Of a stretch of DNA of 64,000 nucleotides, positions 13,701 through 25,722 are shown in pieces. The stretch is from Gonatopus flavifemur (Eukaryota > Arthropoda > Insecta > Hymenoptera > Dryinidae), in NCBI GenBank assembly GCA_018340375.1, contig JAFFJZ010000006.1, positions 19,601,501-19,665,500 of the forward strand, in the 5' to 3' direction. The position numbers and the translations under genes were made by a program. The notes beneath the pieces are model-generated. The model worked only from the letters and a program-made list of their open reading frames with translations, was not told where the DNA came from and ran no database searches. Every line of letters begins with the position of its first letter. The first letter of the stretch is position 1.

Positions 13701-15352
13701 ACTGGAGATAGCAAATAAGCGAATGTACGTTCACGTCGTTCGTCTATGTGGATAGTTAAACGCTGTCGGATGAATGTTTTAAGGTTTCGGTGTATGTGTG
13801 ATCGGGATGCGGGGGTGGATTAAGGACGTGGATCATATTTGGAAGAAAAGTCGTTAGTGGGAGCTGGCGTGTGGCCAGTATCCGTTTCCAAGAATGTAAC
13901 AGATTTGTCATGACGCCGGAGGTGGAGGAGATAATCGTGTGTACGACGCCGGTCCGTATTCGAAGTTAAAACGTTAAGACAGTTCTCTTTACCACTACCA
14001 ATACCGGTACATTGCTTCCACTGACACGGATTTTAGTGTGCCAAGGCCTATTATCGGGTTAATACTATTTTTCCATTCATCATCTGTTCAAACTATATTA
14101 GTTTTTCACATAAAAATAGGTCATTTCTTTTCTTTTATTCTCTTTCCTTTTCGAAGATTCATCTTGACTGCTTCTTCGGGAATTAGAAACATTAGCCACA
14201 TATTTGATGAACATTTCCGAGATTGTTCGTTTGTTTTTGTTCTTTTGAATGAGTGATGATGAACCAAATCGGTATATGCATCATCGACTCTTCCCATTGC
14301 GTTTGCAATACTATCGGTATACTAAACGCAAATTTATCGTATTCTTCGGTCGTATATATGCATACGTTTATTATATACGTTGGATTATGACATGCCTTCG
14401 TGAACAATGTAGTGCGGCTTCTCCTCTTCTTCTTCTTATCATAAACTATTCTTTTACTGTTTTTCCGTTCTTGTTTCCACTTTTATAACGCGTGTGATGT
14501 TTGTCGATCGATAAATGCAGCGCCTTTATGGATACCAAAAAAGTTTACTCGTGTATATATCGAGTCCAAGAAATACGAATATTTGCCTTTGTTTTAACAT
14601 AAATTACCATGATTCATGAATCAGCGGGATTGTGAAAGCTCGCGATCGAATATGCTGAGCTTTATTTGCGGTAGGAAGTTGTTGAATGAGAAATCAAAAG
14701 TTCAAGAAGACGAGGAGAATGGATTTGATAATTTAATCGACGCACAAGTTTTCCTCTAAATTTGAAACCATGTGTTTGGAACCGTATGAAAACTTGAAAC
14801 GGTGATGATTATGTCGATAATGTTGATAACGCCCCGACGTTTCTCGGACAAACCACTTGACACGATCGATTGATTTTTTCTTTTATTTTCCTTAGAATTC
14901 CCATATCGATTACTTGGAAAATATATGACGTTGACATTTCCAAGTTCACAGCCTTCAGAGTTGGCGCCTTCTCGATTGTCTGTAATATCATGAGATTGAC
15001 TTAGCCTTTGACTCACGGCCATTCTCTTGAAACTTGGTTTATTAACTGGGATCCGTTGCGATCCATTACAATGATTGATACGTGAAAGAACAAGAGGGTA
15101 TCGATTTCTGTATCAATTTTTCGTACACACACGCACGTACCGTGGTATCCTTGAACAGAATAGAATTAGAATTCTCATCCCTATAGAAGCAGATGTAACA
15201 GAATGATCCCAGGCAGAAATGATTCTAGCCCCCTTATCCTTAATTTCAAACCCTTTCTAGGCGCTGGCTTTACTACGAGTGCCTTGAAAGGGGCTGGAAA
15301 ACCGGAAAGAACGTATGAAGAAATTCCATAAAGTCATCGTCCTCAACGGATA
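10732..15352. other. Long mobile-element-poor intron segment
   Basis: About 4.6 kb with only a short TATATA run near 10819 and one CACTGTAGAAAAAA string at 12876. It contains somewhat GC-richer patches (11280-11560, 12230-12370, 13790-13990) that could be enhancers or alternative noncoding first exons, but I have no direct evidence for either. Confidence 0.4.
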
Positions 15353-15455
15353 CACGGAGAGTATGGTGTATTTGTTATCACAGCAATCTTGTTGGCAATG
15401 ACAGCGACTCTTTAGCTGTGTTAGCGAAAAATGTTCACCACTTATACGCGGAGAA
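15353..15455. mobile_element. Fragment of GCTGT-type MITE
   Basis: Starts TA then CACGGAGAGTATGG, followed by ATCACAGCAATCTTGTTGGC and ATGACAGCGACTC. It fades before a matching right end. Confidence 0.6.
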
Positions 15456-15593
15456 AAATGCAGGTCGAAGATATAGTAATCTTTAACAAAACTTTCAGAA
15501 TATCTCTCAAAATTTGAGAGTATCTTTTAAATGTAAGTATAATAAAGATCAAATGGTTCACATTTCCGTTGAAGTTTATTTGAAAAACAATTA

Positions 15594-15820
15594 CACGGAG
15601 AGAAAAGTATTGCTGGCATAACAAGCAGGTCTGTTACTATAGCGCCTACAAAAAAAATTAGCTGTGAGAGCAAGAAAAATGATTGACACAACTACACTTT
15701 TTTGCTGACATAGAAAAATTTGTTAAGAGAACTAACGTCTTAGCTGCTGTAGTTAATATTTTTGCAAGGAAAACAAATTTCTTTGTAGGCGCTATAGTAG
15801 CAAACTATTTTTTCTCCGTG
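15594..15820. mobile_element. CACGGAG-family MITE, 227 bp
   Basis: Complete copy: left CACGGAGAGAAAAGTA, right ATTTTTTCTCCGTG, both flanked by TA. The inner arms repeat the word TAGCGCCTACAAA and its complement TTTGTAGGCGCTA near the two ends. Confidence 0.8.
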
Positions 15821-15821
15821 T

Positions 15822-16186
15822 AGGGGTGTGCGAACCTTAAATTTTCCAGTCGAACCGAATTTTGAAAAGTTGAACTGAACTCGAACCGAACATTTGTAAT
15901 TTCGAACCTACTTCCAACTTTCAAAACGTTTAATCGCAAAGCCAAAACTAAATGAAAAATACATTTATGAAAACAGAATCCATCATGAATTCATTCTTTA
16001 AAGTAACGTTTCATATGCAGTATGTTGCAGTATTGAAACAATCTATCCTAGTTTTTCTACCATTCAAGTTCACAATTCGAACCAAACCGAACTTTTTCTG
16101 CTGATCAAGTTCGAAGTTCGAACCGAACCGAACAGTAGGAGTTCGGTTCGGTTGGGTTCGTGTTTCGAACGGTTCGCATACCCCTA
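15822..16186. mobile_element. hAT-like nonautonomous element
   Basis: Begins GGGGTGTGCGAACC just after a TA and ends GGTTCGCATACCCC, inverted apart from one mismatch. The interior repeats CGAACCGAAC words in both orientations. GTGTGCGAA-type ends occur in hAT relatives, but an 8-bp duplication could not be found, so the assignment is tentative. Confidence 0.65.
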
Positions 16187-16334
16187 AAAACTATGAAAAA
16201 TTATCAATACTTAACGCAAGCAATAGAAAAGAATTTTCCAAAAGTCGCGCATGAAATGTTACAAAGTGGACAATAATAAGATTTTGAAATTTTGTTACGA
16301 AGATTACTATATTTCCGACCTACATTTTTCTTCT

Positions 16335-16440
16335 TGTAAATAATACCAGAATTTGCTGTCACAGTTGAAAAAATCGATGTCATAGCTAAGAAGATCGAAA
16401 AAATTTGCTGCTGCAGGGAAAATAATTCAGCAAATTATAC
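16335..16440. mobile_element. Fragment of GCTGT-type MITE
   Basis: The family's words TTTGCTGTCACAG, TCATAGCTAAGAAGAT and TTTGCTGCTGCAG are present, but neither end is. Confidence 0.5.
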
Positions 16441-17822
16441 ATTTTATACAGTTTCTGCAATCTTATAATTTTATCGCTCGACGTAATTGAAATTCTCGGT
16501 GGGGACAACGCACCTGTCGACGTTGGAAATCGAAATTTCTTTATCACGTATCTCAAATATCGTTTGAGTAATGAAAATACAATCTCCTCGTTCACAGCCC
16601 GGGAATGCGGAAGATTGTGTAACTGCAGATTACATTGGAATATTCATCGGTTGTACATGATGATGGAATGAATATTCTATCCTGTAATAAATTGAATAGA
16701 AAGTTATGACTGGACAGAACATGTTATAATATTCTGCACTATAGAGTGTATTATAGAATTTTTCAATATTTTTACAGGTAAAATGAGGGATGATAATAAT
16801 TTTGGAATGTCGTAAACAGTTGGGAGTTGACAAATTAAGGGGCAAAAATCTCGCTGTTTCGTGTTTTTCTGCAATGGGATACGTGTATGACATGACGCTC
16901 TTTTAGATGAAAAGCTTTGTTGAACGTTGAAATGGGTTTGGATGAATGCAATTCATATTCATACACTCGGTACACGTGTGTACACTTTTTACGTAAAGGC
17001 ACACTTGACCTACAACCGTTTGGGCGGTGAAAAAACACAACAGCAGAGAACGGCAGTAGGGTAGAAAAGAAAAAAGATGCACGTTTGACAAAAAGTCAAG
17101 CAAACGGTTTCCTTCTTTCAGTATATTGAATCATTGTTTCGTTTATTCCTTTTTGTTCCTGGAATTATTATTTAAAGTTTGTTTTGTGTGCTTGTTTTTG
17201 CTGCCTTTCAATGAGATTCTTTTGTGATCGTGAAATAAGGCGGTGATGGTATGTGATTTTTATAGCGTACGACGCCGAGAAACGTGGAGACTTTGGGGGC
17301 TCCAGTTGGTACGAATTCATCGGAAAAGAAATCGCTTTGGTGGCCAGGTTTCAGAGAAATGGACGCGAATTCGTACGGATTTGCAGCGTATTAGCGTTGA
17401 AGAAACAATGAGATTCTTCGTGAAAAGTGAAGCAATATTGGGGGATACAAAAGAATATGAAATCAATGGTTCGACAAAAGTGCAATTGCTTTTGTACTTA
17501 TCTAACATTTTTTTCATCCATAGAATTTTAATGTCCTGATAAATAGAGGTACAAAAAAATTCCTTCTGAAAATTCATAAAATGTAATTGTAATTTTTTAC
17601 GGTCAGTTTTTTTCCGAATCTGCAGGAAAATTTGGTTTGCAGAACAATTTAGTTGAGATTCTTCAAAATTCAGTAGAAATTCAGAAAAGAAAATGTCTGT
17701 GAAGAGTTACAGTCATATTTTATGAATTTTCACAGTGAGGTCTGAAGTTCGAATTCCAAAACAGGGAAGTTATAATTTTTGTTTTTCTTAGCATTGATTT
17801 TTCGAAAAGGGAGAGGAGTATC
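16441..17822. other. Intronic sequence, nothing recognised
   Basis: No gene or element end was recognised. Confidence 0.5.
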
Positions 17823-17824
17823 TA

Positions 17825-18072
17825 CACTGTAAAAAAACTTTGTTGAATTCCAAACCAAAATGCTTGGAAATTTACAAACTTGGTTTGGAAAAATAATTTC
17901 CGAATCTTTTTTGTAAATTGCCGAACAAAAGTTTGTGAATTCTCAAAAATCTTCGTGAAATCACAAAATTTTCTGAATGTTTACAAACGTTTGTTTGGTA
18001 ATTTACAAAAAAAGTTTGTGTAAAAAACTGCCAAACTTCTTTGGCAGTTTAGGAAGTATATTTTTTACAGTG
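17825..18072. mobile_element. CACTGTAAAAAA MITE, copy 1 (248 bp)
   Basis: Ends CACTGTAAAAAAACTTTG and ATATTTTTTACAGTG, flanked by TA on both sides. The interior repeats TTTACAAAC / GTTTGT words. It is almost identical to 59884-60131, which has the same length and boundaries. Confidence 0.85.
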
Positions 18073-18322
18073 TACGGAGTTGGAAATTTTGCGTGAATTT
18101 GTGAGAAAATCCATTTGTCATGAATTTTCTGTTGAATATTCAACACAAACATGTAGAACTTCTACAAACATCCCTTGTGTAATCACATCTTAATTGATTT
18201 GTAATGTGAAATCATTTGAATAAGTGAAGAAAAGTGTCGGAATGATACAAATTTTATTCAACTCAAGAGTTAAAATGAAAATTGTGTTATTCTCAATTAT
18301 CAAGGGGAGATCGCCAGTGGGG

Positions 18323-18575
18323 CACTGCGAAAAATTTTGATAGGAAACTTCCAAAGCAAAGTTTGGAAATCTTTTTTTCAAATATTTTTTAGTAGATTCA
18401 CAAACAATTTTAGTAAATTGACAAACAATTTGTGTAAACGGACAAACCTTATTTGGAAAATCGCTTAAATTGTTTGAAAATTCACTAAAATTGTTTGTAA
18501 ATCTACTAAAAAATATTTGAAAAAAAGATTTCCAAACTTTGCTTTGGAAGTTTCCTATCAAAATTTTTCACAGTG
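18323..18575. mobile_element. Fold-back MITE, CACTGCGAAAAATTTT ends
   Basis: A palindrome with arms of roughly 100 bp. The left arm starts CACTGCGAAAAATTTTGATA and the right arm ends TATCAAAATTTTTCACAGTG. The arms also carry ACAAACAATTT words, a resemblance to the 248-bp family. Flanks GG and TG do not match. Confidence 0.8.
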
Positions 18576-19030
18576 TGGGAGTTACGTTTTGATGAAAGGT
18601 CTATATACGCTTAACTTTGGTACTCGTCGGAAAAACTATTAATTCACTTTCATCCATTTTGGTTTTGGCTTTCATTCTAATGAGGCTCAATCTTCTAGAT
18701 ATGCAAATCTGAAAATCGAGTGCAAGTTGATTTACGCAAAGAAAGTATCCCGATCCAAGTGACCAGCGGTGACTTGACTGATAGAGCTTCAACATCTGGT
18801 GTCGACGTCTCATGTTCAATTCTCATGAAAGCCGATTTTTTTTCGATTTATTCTTATGCATTGTTTTAACATAAAAAGAGGGCGATTTGCTTATTCAATT
18901 TACGTAAAAAAAATTCATAAATTACACTTTTGAACTGTTAATTCAGTAATCATTTTGAATTCCATATGACAGTCCTCATGTTTTGAATTTTGCTTTTGTA
19001 TCCTTTAGTGCCATATTATATTGCACGGTC

Positions 19031-19090
19031 CTTGTGTTTGAAACTGAAACCTAAGACCTAACCGATGAGCTATAGCGCGACATGTTGGGA
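19031..19090 (-). repeat. tRNA-derived relic (SINE head or tRNA pseudogene)
   Basis: On the minus strand the sequence contains TAGCTCATCGGTTAGG, a good RNA polymerase III A box, one base off the usual tRNA D-arm. About 25 bases on lies TTTCAAACAC, a poor B-box remnant. No complete tRNA cloverleaf can be formed, so I treat it as a SINE head or dead tRNA. Confidence 0.5.
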
Positions 19091-19214
19091 AGCCAGCTTG
19101 GGTTACTACATATGCTTCATATTTGGAATATACAAAAGGATGGGGGTCTCCGAAAAACCTCACATATCGATATTTTTTGCTACAATTACAATTATTATTC
19201 AAAATCTAAATTAG

Positions 19215-19695
19215 GAAATTTTAATGTACAGACTTGGGATTTTTCCTGCCAGAAATGACGAAGTCCAATAGGAGTGGAAAATTCCAGCGCAACAGTGATT
19301 AAATTCCAGCATAACGGAAAAATTCCATTGCACAGCAACTGGAAAATTCCGTCATACGATCTGAAAATTGCACTTCAAAACCTGTATAATTCCAGTATGC
19401 CAAGGATTAGGTTTTTTTTTCTGAATTAGAAATTTTTTACAAATCCTTATTGAGAGGATACTTTTTTCTGGTGCACAAGAATTGTGAAATTGTAGTACAA
19501 GCCAGTAAAATTTTCGCGAAATCATGGCAAAATTTCAGTCCACAATCTCAAACTCGAAAATTCCAGTACAAGGACTGGACTTCCAGTTATGCTTGGTAAA
19601 TTTTCAGTACCGTACAAATAAAATCTCTGTACGTGTACTGGAATATCCATATTTCAGTACTAACACTGGAAATTTCCAGTTTTTTTACACTGCAC
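19215..19695. repeat. Repeat of AAATTCCAG / CTGGAA words
   Basis: AAAATTCCAG, TTCCAGT and TACTGGAA recur at least ten times across about 480 bp. The ends are uncertain; the right side ends near TTTTTTTACACTG. Confidence 0.5.
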
Positions 19696-20849
19696 AAAAA
19701 TTTGTGTGAACCGTTTGGGACATGCGGAATGTATTGAATTTAACCTTTCGTCTGTAAACGTTTTTTTGGCAAACGTCCTCTGTAAACCAGGGGCATCTGT
19801 GTCCAGCCGTTGTTTGACCAACTTAAAATAATAAAAAACATCTGAAAAAATTAATGCTGCTGTTGAGAACCTTCAACTCAACATATCAATTATTTTCATA
19901 TATTTTTGTTCAAAGAAATTGAGCAATCCACGATTTTATGTTGAGTTACTCAAAAAAAATCATAACTTTGAGAAAAATTAATATAGCGCAACTTAAAACA
20001 CAGCGAATTGAAGGTCAACAATATACTTTTCAAGGGAAAAATATCCCATTTTGTTTATAAAAAATTGAATTCTTAAGTTTGAAGGGGTAAAATGAACAAA
20101 AATACCAATTGAAGATGTACAGTATTCACTGAATTCATTTTAAGTTCCAATTTATCAACAAAACAAGTTGGCTATTTGGTGGCAAGTACATGGGTTAATC
20201 CAACGATCAAAAAGTATACTCATGTAATGTTGCTGAAGTTTGAATCGTTTATTGGAATGAATTAATAATCGAATCACGAAATACTCAGATCCAACCTCAG
20301 TTAAAAACCCAAAATTTTGCAGCACATTCTTCAAACGATGTTTTTACTCTCAAGATTTCCATTTGAGGTGATAAATAACGATGATTGATCATATTTTGTG
20401 AGTTTGAATTTTCGTTTCGTTTTTGTAAACGATTCAAACTTCTACAACATCTCATGTAGCTTCTACTTGATTGGTTAAAGTTAGCTGTGAAGTTAAGCTT
20501 CAGATCGGAAAATGGTATTTGTTTTCATGCGTAGAGTACGCTTGTGGAAAAGTGTACGACACTTATCAATCATCCTGTATACATATACATATACATATAT
20601 TCATTTAGATTGATTTCTTTTTTTATGTTTTCTGATGCAATATAACTGGTAAAAAGCAGCAAATACTTTTCATTAACCTCTACGTTTGGTATACGCCGTC
20701 TGTAAACCAGGAGATTCTGTGTCCCCTCGGAAATTCACTCGCTCGCAACAACGGCTTGGAGGGTGTTGGCACCTTTATGATTAGGGATCCGTTCCACTAC
20801 CTCCATAACTTTTTTTAGGTGGGGGTAACAGGGGCCTCCCTTCCCTTAA

Positions 20850-22863
20850 CCCATTGAGTCCGGGAAATGCAGGATTTCAACTGTAATTTCAAACGTTGCA
20901 AATGATATATAAATCATTAAAAACTCATGGCGAAAATACCTTACCTACTATTTTCGAGGTTGCTCTTTCGGTTTCTGAGGTCGAAATTACCTTCAGATGG
21001 CGCTGGAATACCGATATAGCCGATTTAAAATAAAAAGTCGGCAAAAAATTGGAGGATATTTGACTTTGTGATTTTTTCACGGGTTGAAAATGCACTCAAA
21101 ATTATTCAAAACGTCAACCAAGGGTGCATAAAATATCTCAACTTTACGATAGAATTTTTTCCCAGACTTGAAGGAGACCTAACCTCTCTCAATTTACCAT
21201 ATATTCACCAAAATAACTCGCAAATCTGAGAATCTAGAGAAAATTGACAGAACATATAATTTTATTCGTTCAGTATTCTTCAAGAGAAGTACCCGGAGGT
21301 TTTTGAGGTCGCTGACTACGAATCGAACATCAGATTTTCAAAATTCAAAATGACGGATCCAAGATGGCGGACGAAAAGTCAGAAGAAGCCTCGAAAATGG
21401 ATGAAAATCGGTATGCTTAGGTTTTTGAGGTTCCTGATTACGGATCCAGCATCAGATTTCCGAAATTCAAGATGGCGGACCCAAGATGGCGGACGAAAAT
21501 TCGAGAAAACTCTTGAAGATGGATGAAATCCGGTATACTGGGGTTCTTGGGGTCACTGACAACGAATCCAGCACCGGATTTCCAAAATCCAAGATGGCGG
21601 ATTCAATCTGGCAAACTGAAATTCATAAAATGCTTCTAAATCATGAGAAAATGTGTATACGAGGAGATTTTTGGGATCGCTGTGTAATTAGACTGGTGAC
21701 ACGTGATGGAAATATTAGAAGTGAATATCAGTTATTATTAGGGTAATTGAATTTGACATTATCATCAAGTGAATCGGAGAAAATAAAGACGAAGTTTATC
21801 GCATGAAGAAGTGAGTTATTGGGGAACATACAAGAATATAAACTTGCTACGTAGTTTGACTTGGGAAACGTGCACATGGAATAATTAACGGACGGAAACA
21901 ATCAATTTTTTTGCGGAAACTTCACGTATAAACATTATTGCATGATTTTGAGTGATGTCGTGAATTTTGGTATGCCATATTCAATCCGCCATCTTGAATT
22001 TTGAACATCTGATGCTGGATTTGTTGTCAGTGACCTCAAAAACCCCAGTATACCGATTTTCATCCATCTTCGAAAGTTTTCTCGAATTTTCGTCCACCAT
22101 TTTGGATCCGCCATCTTGAATTCTAGAAATCTAATGCTGAATTCATCATCAGCGACCTCAATAACCTCGGTGGATCGATTTCAATCCATCTTCGAGGCTT
22201 TTTTTGACTTTTCATCCACCATCTTAGGTCCGCCATCTTGAATTTTGAAAATCTGATAATGGATCCGTAATCAGGAACCTCAAAAACCTAAGCATACCGA
22301 TTTTCATCCATTTTCGAGGCTTTTTCTGACTTTTCGTCCGCCATCTTGGATCCGTCATTTTGAATTTTGAAAATCTGATGTTTGATTCGTAGTCAGCGAC
22401 CTCAAAAACTTCTGGGTACTCCTCTTGAAGAATACTGAACGAATAAAATTATATGTTCTGTCAATTTTCTCTAGATTCTCAGAATTGCGAATTATTTTGG
22501 TGAATATGTGGTAAATTGAGAGAGGTTAGGTCTCCTTCAAGTCTGGGAAAAAATTCTATCGTGAAGTTCAGATATTTTGTGCACCCTTGGTTGATGTTTT
22601 GAATAATTTTGAGTGCATTTTCAATCCGTGAAAAAATCACAAAGTCAAATATCCTCCAATTTTTTGTCGACTTTTTATTTCAAATCGGCCATATCGGTAT
22701 TTCAGCGCCGGTATATCTGAAGGTAATTTTGACCTCAGCAACCGAAAGAGCAACCTCGAAAATAGTAGGTAAGGTATTTTTGCCATGAGTTTTTAATGAT
22801 TTATATATCATTTGCAACGTTCGAAATTACAGTTGAAATCCTGCATTTCCCGGACTTGATGGG
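20850..22863. mobile_element. 2-kb TTAA-flanked fold-back element
   Basis: Flanked by TTAA at 20846-20849 and 22864-22867. The ends are CCCATTGAGTCCGGGAAATG and CATTTCCCGGACTTGATGGG. Arms of at least 600 bp are inverted copies of each other (about 20850-21420 and 22290-22863). The centre repeats a unit of about 120 bp holding AAGATGGCGGA. It carries no transposase; an 86-codon open frame in the centre is repeat composition. Confidence 0.85.
21300..22370. repeat. Tandem and inverted repeats carrying AAGATGGCGG
   Basis: Units of about 120 bp each carry TTTTTGAGGTCGCTGAC-like and CAAGATGGCGGAC-like blocks. They are forward at 21300-21610 and inverted at 21980-22370. The AAGATGGCGG core equals the core of the YY1/Pho-type binding motif; whether anything binds here is unknown. 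Confidence 0.75.
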
Positions 22864-22961
22864 TTAATTCAAAATACCTCACCGAAAACGTTTTTACCGG
22901 CACACAAAATCCCCTGGTTTACAGACGAAGGGTTAACACAAAATTTCCAACTTTGTATATA

Positions 22962-24073
22962 CCAGGTGTGGGAGTATGGAACCGGAATTTTTTTTATCGA
23001 AATTACACGTTTCTTGTTTGAAAATGATGAAAAATATTTAAATAATCTCCATTGCTGTTTATAAATTTTTCCCACCTCTCCGGGAGTTTATGAATGTGAC
23101 GCCAGAAAAACAGTTCCTCTTTCGAAGCGAACCAGTTATCGAGCCATTCTCCTACATTTTCATACGAATTGAAGCGTTGTTCGGCGAGAACGTGTTCCAT
23201 TGACGGGAATAGATGATCATCAAACGGAGCCAAGTTTGGAGAATAAGCCGTATGCGGTGAACATCTCCCAACTGAACGCCTCTCGATCGTTTCCCTGACC
23301 CGTTTTGTTGTGTGTGATGGGGCATTATCGTGGAGAGAGATGACTTTCCGGTCTTTTTTTTACACAATTTGCGGATACAAGTCGTTCTAGCTATCAGTGT
23401 TGACGGTTTGCCCAGGTTTCTTTCCAAAACGATTTGATCTTGCAGTGGGTGTCGATGATTCGCCTGGATTCACCCATGATTTCCGACGCTTAGGATTCTC
23501 AAAATATATCCACTTTTCATCACCTGTCACAATTCGATGGAGGAATAACTTTCTCTTGTATCCGTCGAACAGCATTTCACTGTTTTGTGGGTTTTCGATT
23601 TACTTGCTGTCTTTCACTCAGTTCATGCGGAACCCATTTTCCCACTTTCCGAATCTTTCTCATGGCTTTCAAACGAATGGAGACGGCTTTCTGCGTCACA
23701 TTCAGTTGATCCGCGAGTTCTTGTTGAGTTTGAGTATCATCTTCATCCAATAAGGCTTCGAATTCGTCGGCTGCAAACTTTTTCGGTGGTTTCCCACGCT
23801 CTTCGTTTCTCACGTCAAAATCACCACTTTTGAATTTCTTGGAACACTGTTGTCAAGATTGCTGTGAAACCAATGCTGTCACAAAACTCGATATGTTGAA
23901 GGTTATAAAACAATTACGGGTGTACAGAACTTCTGTTGTTTTGTGTTGAAACCCTCTATCAGCTGTATCTAGGGGGGAAGATGATGGTGCTGAAGAAGTG
24001 GTCTTAGAGTCCCTCAACTGATGGCTAGTGCCATTTACAGGGAAATTCCGGTCCCACACTTCTATACACCTGG
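22962..24073 (-). mobile_element. mariner element (mauritiana type), defective
   Basis: Complete ends CCAGGTGTGGGAGTATGGAA and the inverted ACTTCTATACACCTGG, flanked by TA at 22960-22961 and 24074-24075. At 1112 bp it is shorter than the ~1.26 kb of intact relatives because of an internal deletion within the transposase. Confidence 0.92.
23003..23894 (-). pseudogene. mariner transposase remnant
   Basis: The frame is broken but the order of domains is clear on the minus strand. An N-terminal ISSFVTALV stretch has its start methionine replaced by isoleucine. It is followed by the helix-turn-helix region (DDTQTQQELADQLNVTQKAV) and the linker WVPHELSERQQVNRKP. The first catalytic block is HRIVTGDEKWIYFENPK, and the C-terminal block HIHKLPERWEKFI ends the protein. 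About 20 residues after NRFGKK, including the WW block, are deleted, and frameshifts break the second and third aspartate regions. The family is D,D34D cut-and-paste transposase acting on TA targets. This copy cannot make an active enzyme. Confidence 0.9.
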
Positions 24074-25689
24074 TATTATCAGAAAATCAGCTCATCGTGT
24101 GATTGACACCTGCAAAATATTTGAACGTATCAATAAAGTTCCTACTACTCACAAGTATCACGATAATTTCCAACGATGATCGTAACGTATGTCGTACTAA
24201 GAAAGTACACGATCCAACCTCGTCTTTGATAGCCTCTCTTTGGATTTAATTTGGTGGATTTAATGTTTCTACATAAAAATAAATATCCAGCCGTATAAAA
24301 CTGTGGAAGAAAAAATTTCTTCAACTCTGTGGATGGCGTGAATCGACGAACAAGCATTTGGGTGAATGCCACGATAGGACGCGAACTTTCCTCTCGTGGA
24401 AAAAGATCATTTATTATATTCCCGTGAGAAATTATCATGAAAGTTTCTCTTCTTCTCCTCTCGATTGTTTGAAAATTCTTGCAAAATCATTTGACTCGTG
24501 CGATAAGGTTTTAATAGAAAATGTTTGTCATGCATAATCATTGGGAAATCCTCTTATTCATGAATATTCGCAAAACATGAGTTACGTGTTTGATATGCCG
24601 AGCCTGTTCCTGGAATATCCTGGAATATCCTGGAAACTTCAGGGTGCTGTTCAAGATTCCTTCACTTGCATAAATTCCTCGCACACTCGTATATGGTATT
24701 TTCCAGCGGAATTATACAAAACATTTCGTTCACGTCCTGACATTAGCAACCTCCTAAGCTGATTAAATAATATTTCAAAGTAGCATTTACATATGCATAT
24801 AACGTCAGTACATCTTGTGATTTGAAATCTAAATGAGCTTTCATATGAAATTTGGAACAATCCATATGGAAGTTGTGGTGAAGATGTGAAATCGTTCTTT
24901 TTACTTCTTAAAAAACAAGAATTCCAACCAAAGAGGAATGTCTTTTTCATATTTACACGTCCCCGTTTGCATGAAATTTCAGATAAAATTCAATGAAAAC
25001 TGACATTTCTTTGATATATTCAATTTGAATTACGATTATGCACGTTCTCTCGTGGTTTTAGCGTGTTCCTTCACCTTGTTAGTTCATGTTTTTTCATTTA
25101 TCGTTGAATTCAAATCCATGAAATTCACATGCTTCTTTCATTCGGTTGAGGAAAAAAAATTATGAGAAGCAAGAGAAGCACTTTTCATTTACCTCCTCTC
25201 TTACAACGAGAGTGGTTTACCACGATGTTCCATTTCAATTTTCAAAAAAATGTTTTGAAAATGTGATTCATTCAATCTTCCAAGGATTCCTAATTAATTC
25301 GTTAAAATCTCCCGAAATGTGTAGCCCAAGATAAATTCCCTAGATTCATATTATTCGGTTCTTAATGCAGAGGAGAGGTGGTTTGGATGGTCGTTAATCT
25401 TTCTGTTATATTGCAGTATTTCATCATTCTCTGAAAATTATAAGTGTTATCGTGTAATTATGATTGTTATCTCGTTATCGCGCTATTCAACTCCACGACT
25501 TCTTATGCCCCAGGGTTTCATATATCAATCTTTCCGTGTTCTCTTGATGGCATAAATGAATATGTGAATAACAATTCTCTTTTTTTTCTCTCGTTTATCG
25601 AATAAAAACATACAAGTTTGTTACATCAAGTAAGTCTATACGAAATTGTTTATCAAATCAATTGCGATGAATCATCCATTTCTGTGACT

Positions 25690-25722
25690 CTATATTTTCT
25701 TGTTTTTTGTTTCAGGTAAGTT
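25690..25722 (+). promoter_or_regulatory. Candidate recursive splice site (ratchet point)
   Basis: A long pyrimidine tract (TATTTTCTTGTTTTTTGTTT) runs into CAG at 25713-25715, which is joined without any gap to GTAAGT at 25716-25721. This is the textbook zero-length exon of fly long introns: a full-strength acceptor followed at once by a full-strength donor. It lies 32.6 kb upstream of the next slowpoke exon, on the same strand as the gene and outside any mobile element I could find. No other perfect CAG|GTAAGT with a pyrimidine tract was noticed. Confidence 0.75.

Larger units (their letters stand above)
19744..22932. mobile_element. piggyBac-like nonautonomous element
   Basis: Flanked on both sides by TTAA (19740-19743 and 22933-22936). 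The ends are CCTTTCGTCTGTAAACG and GTTTACAGACGAAGGG, inverted. TTAA duplication with CCY ends is the mark of the piggyBac superfamily. A further partial terminus-like string, TTAACCTCTACG followed by GTCTGTAAACCAGG, lies at 20674-20715. No transposase is present. Most of the interior is a second element at 20850-22863. Confidence 0.8.

Noticed and set aside
21486..21746. 86-codon open frame containing repeated MADENS/KMADS words
   Set aside because: It is the translation of the AAGATGGCGGA tandem repeat inside a fold-back element.
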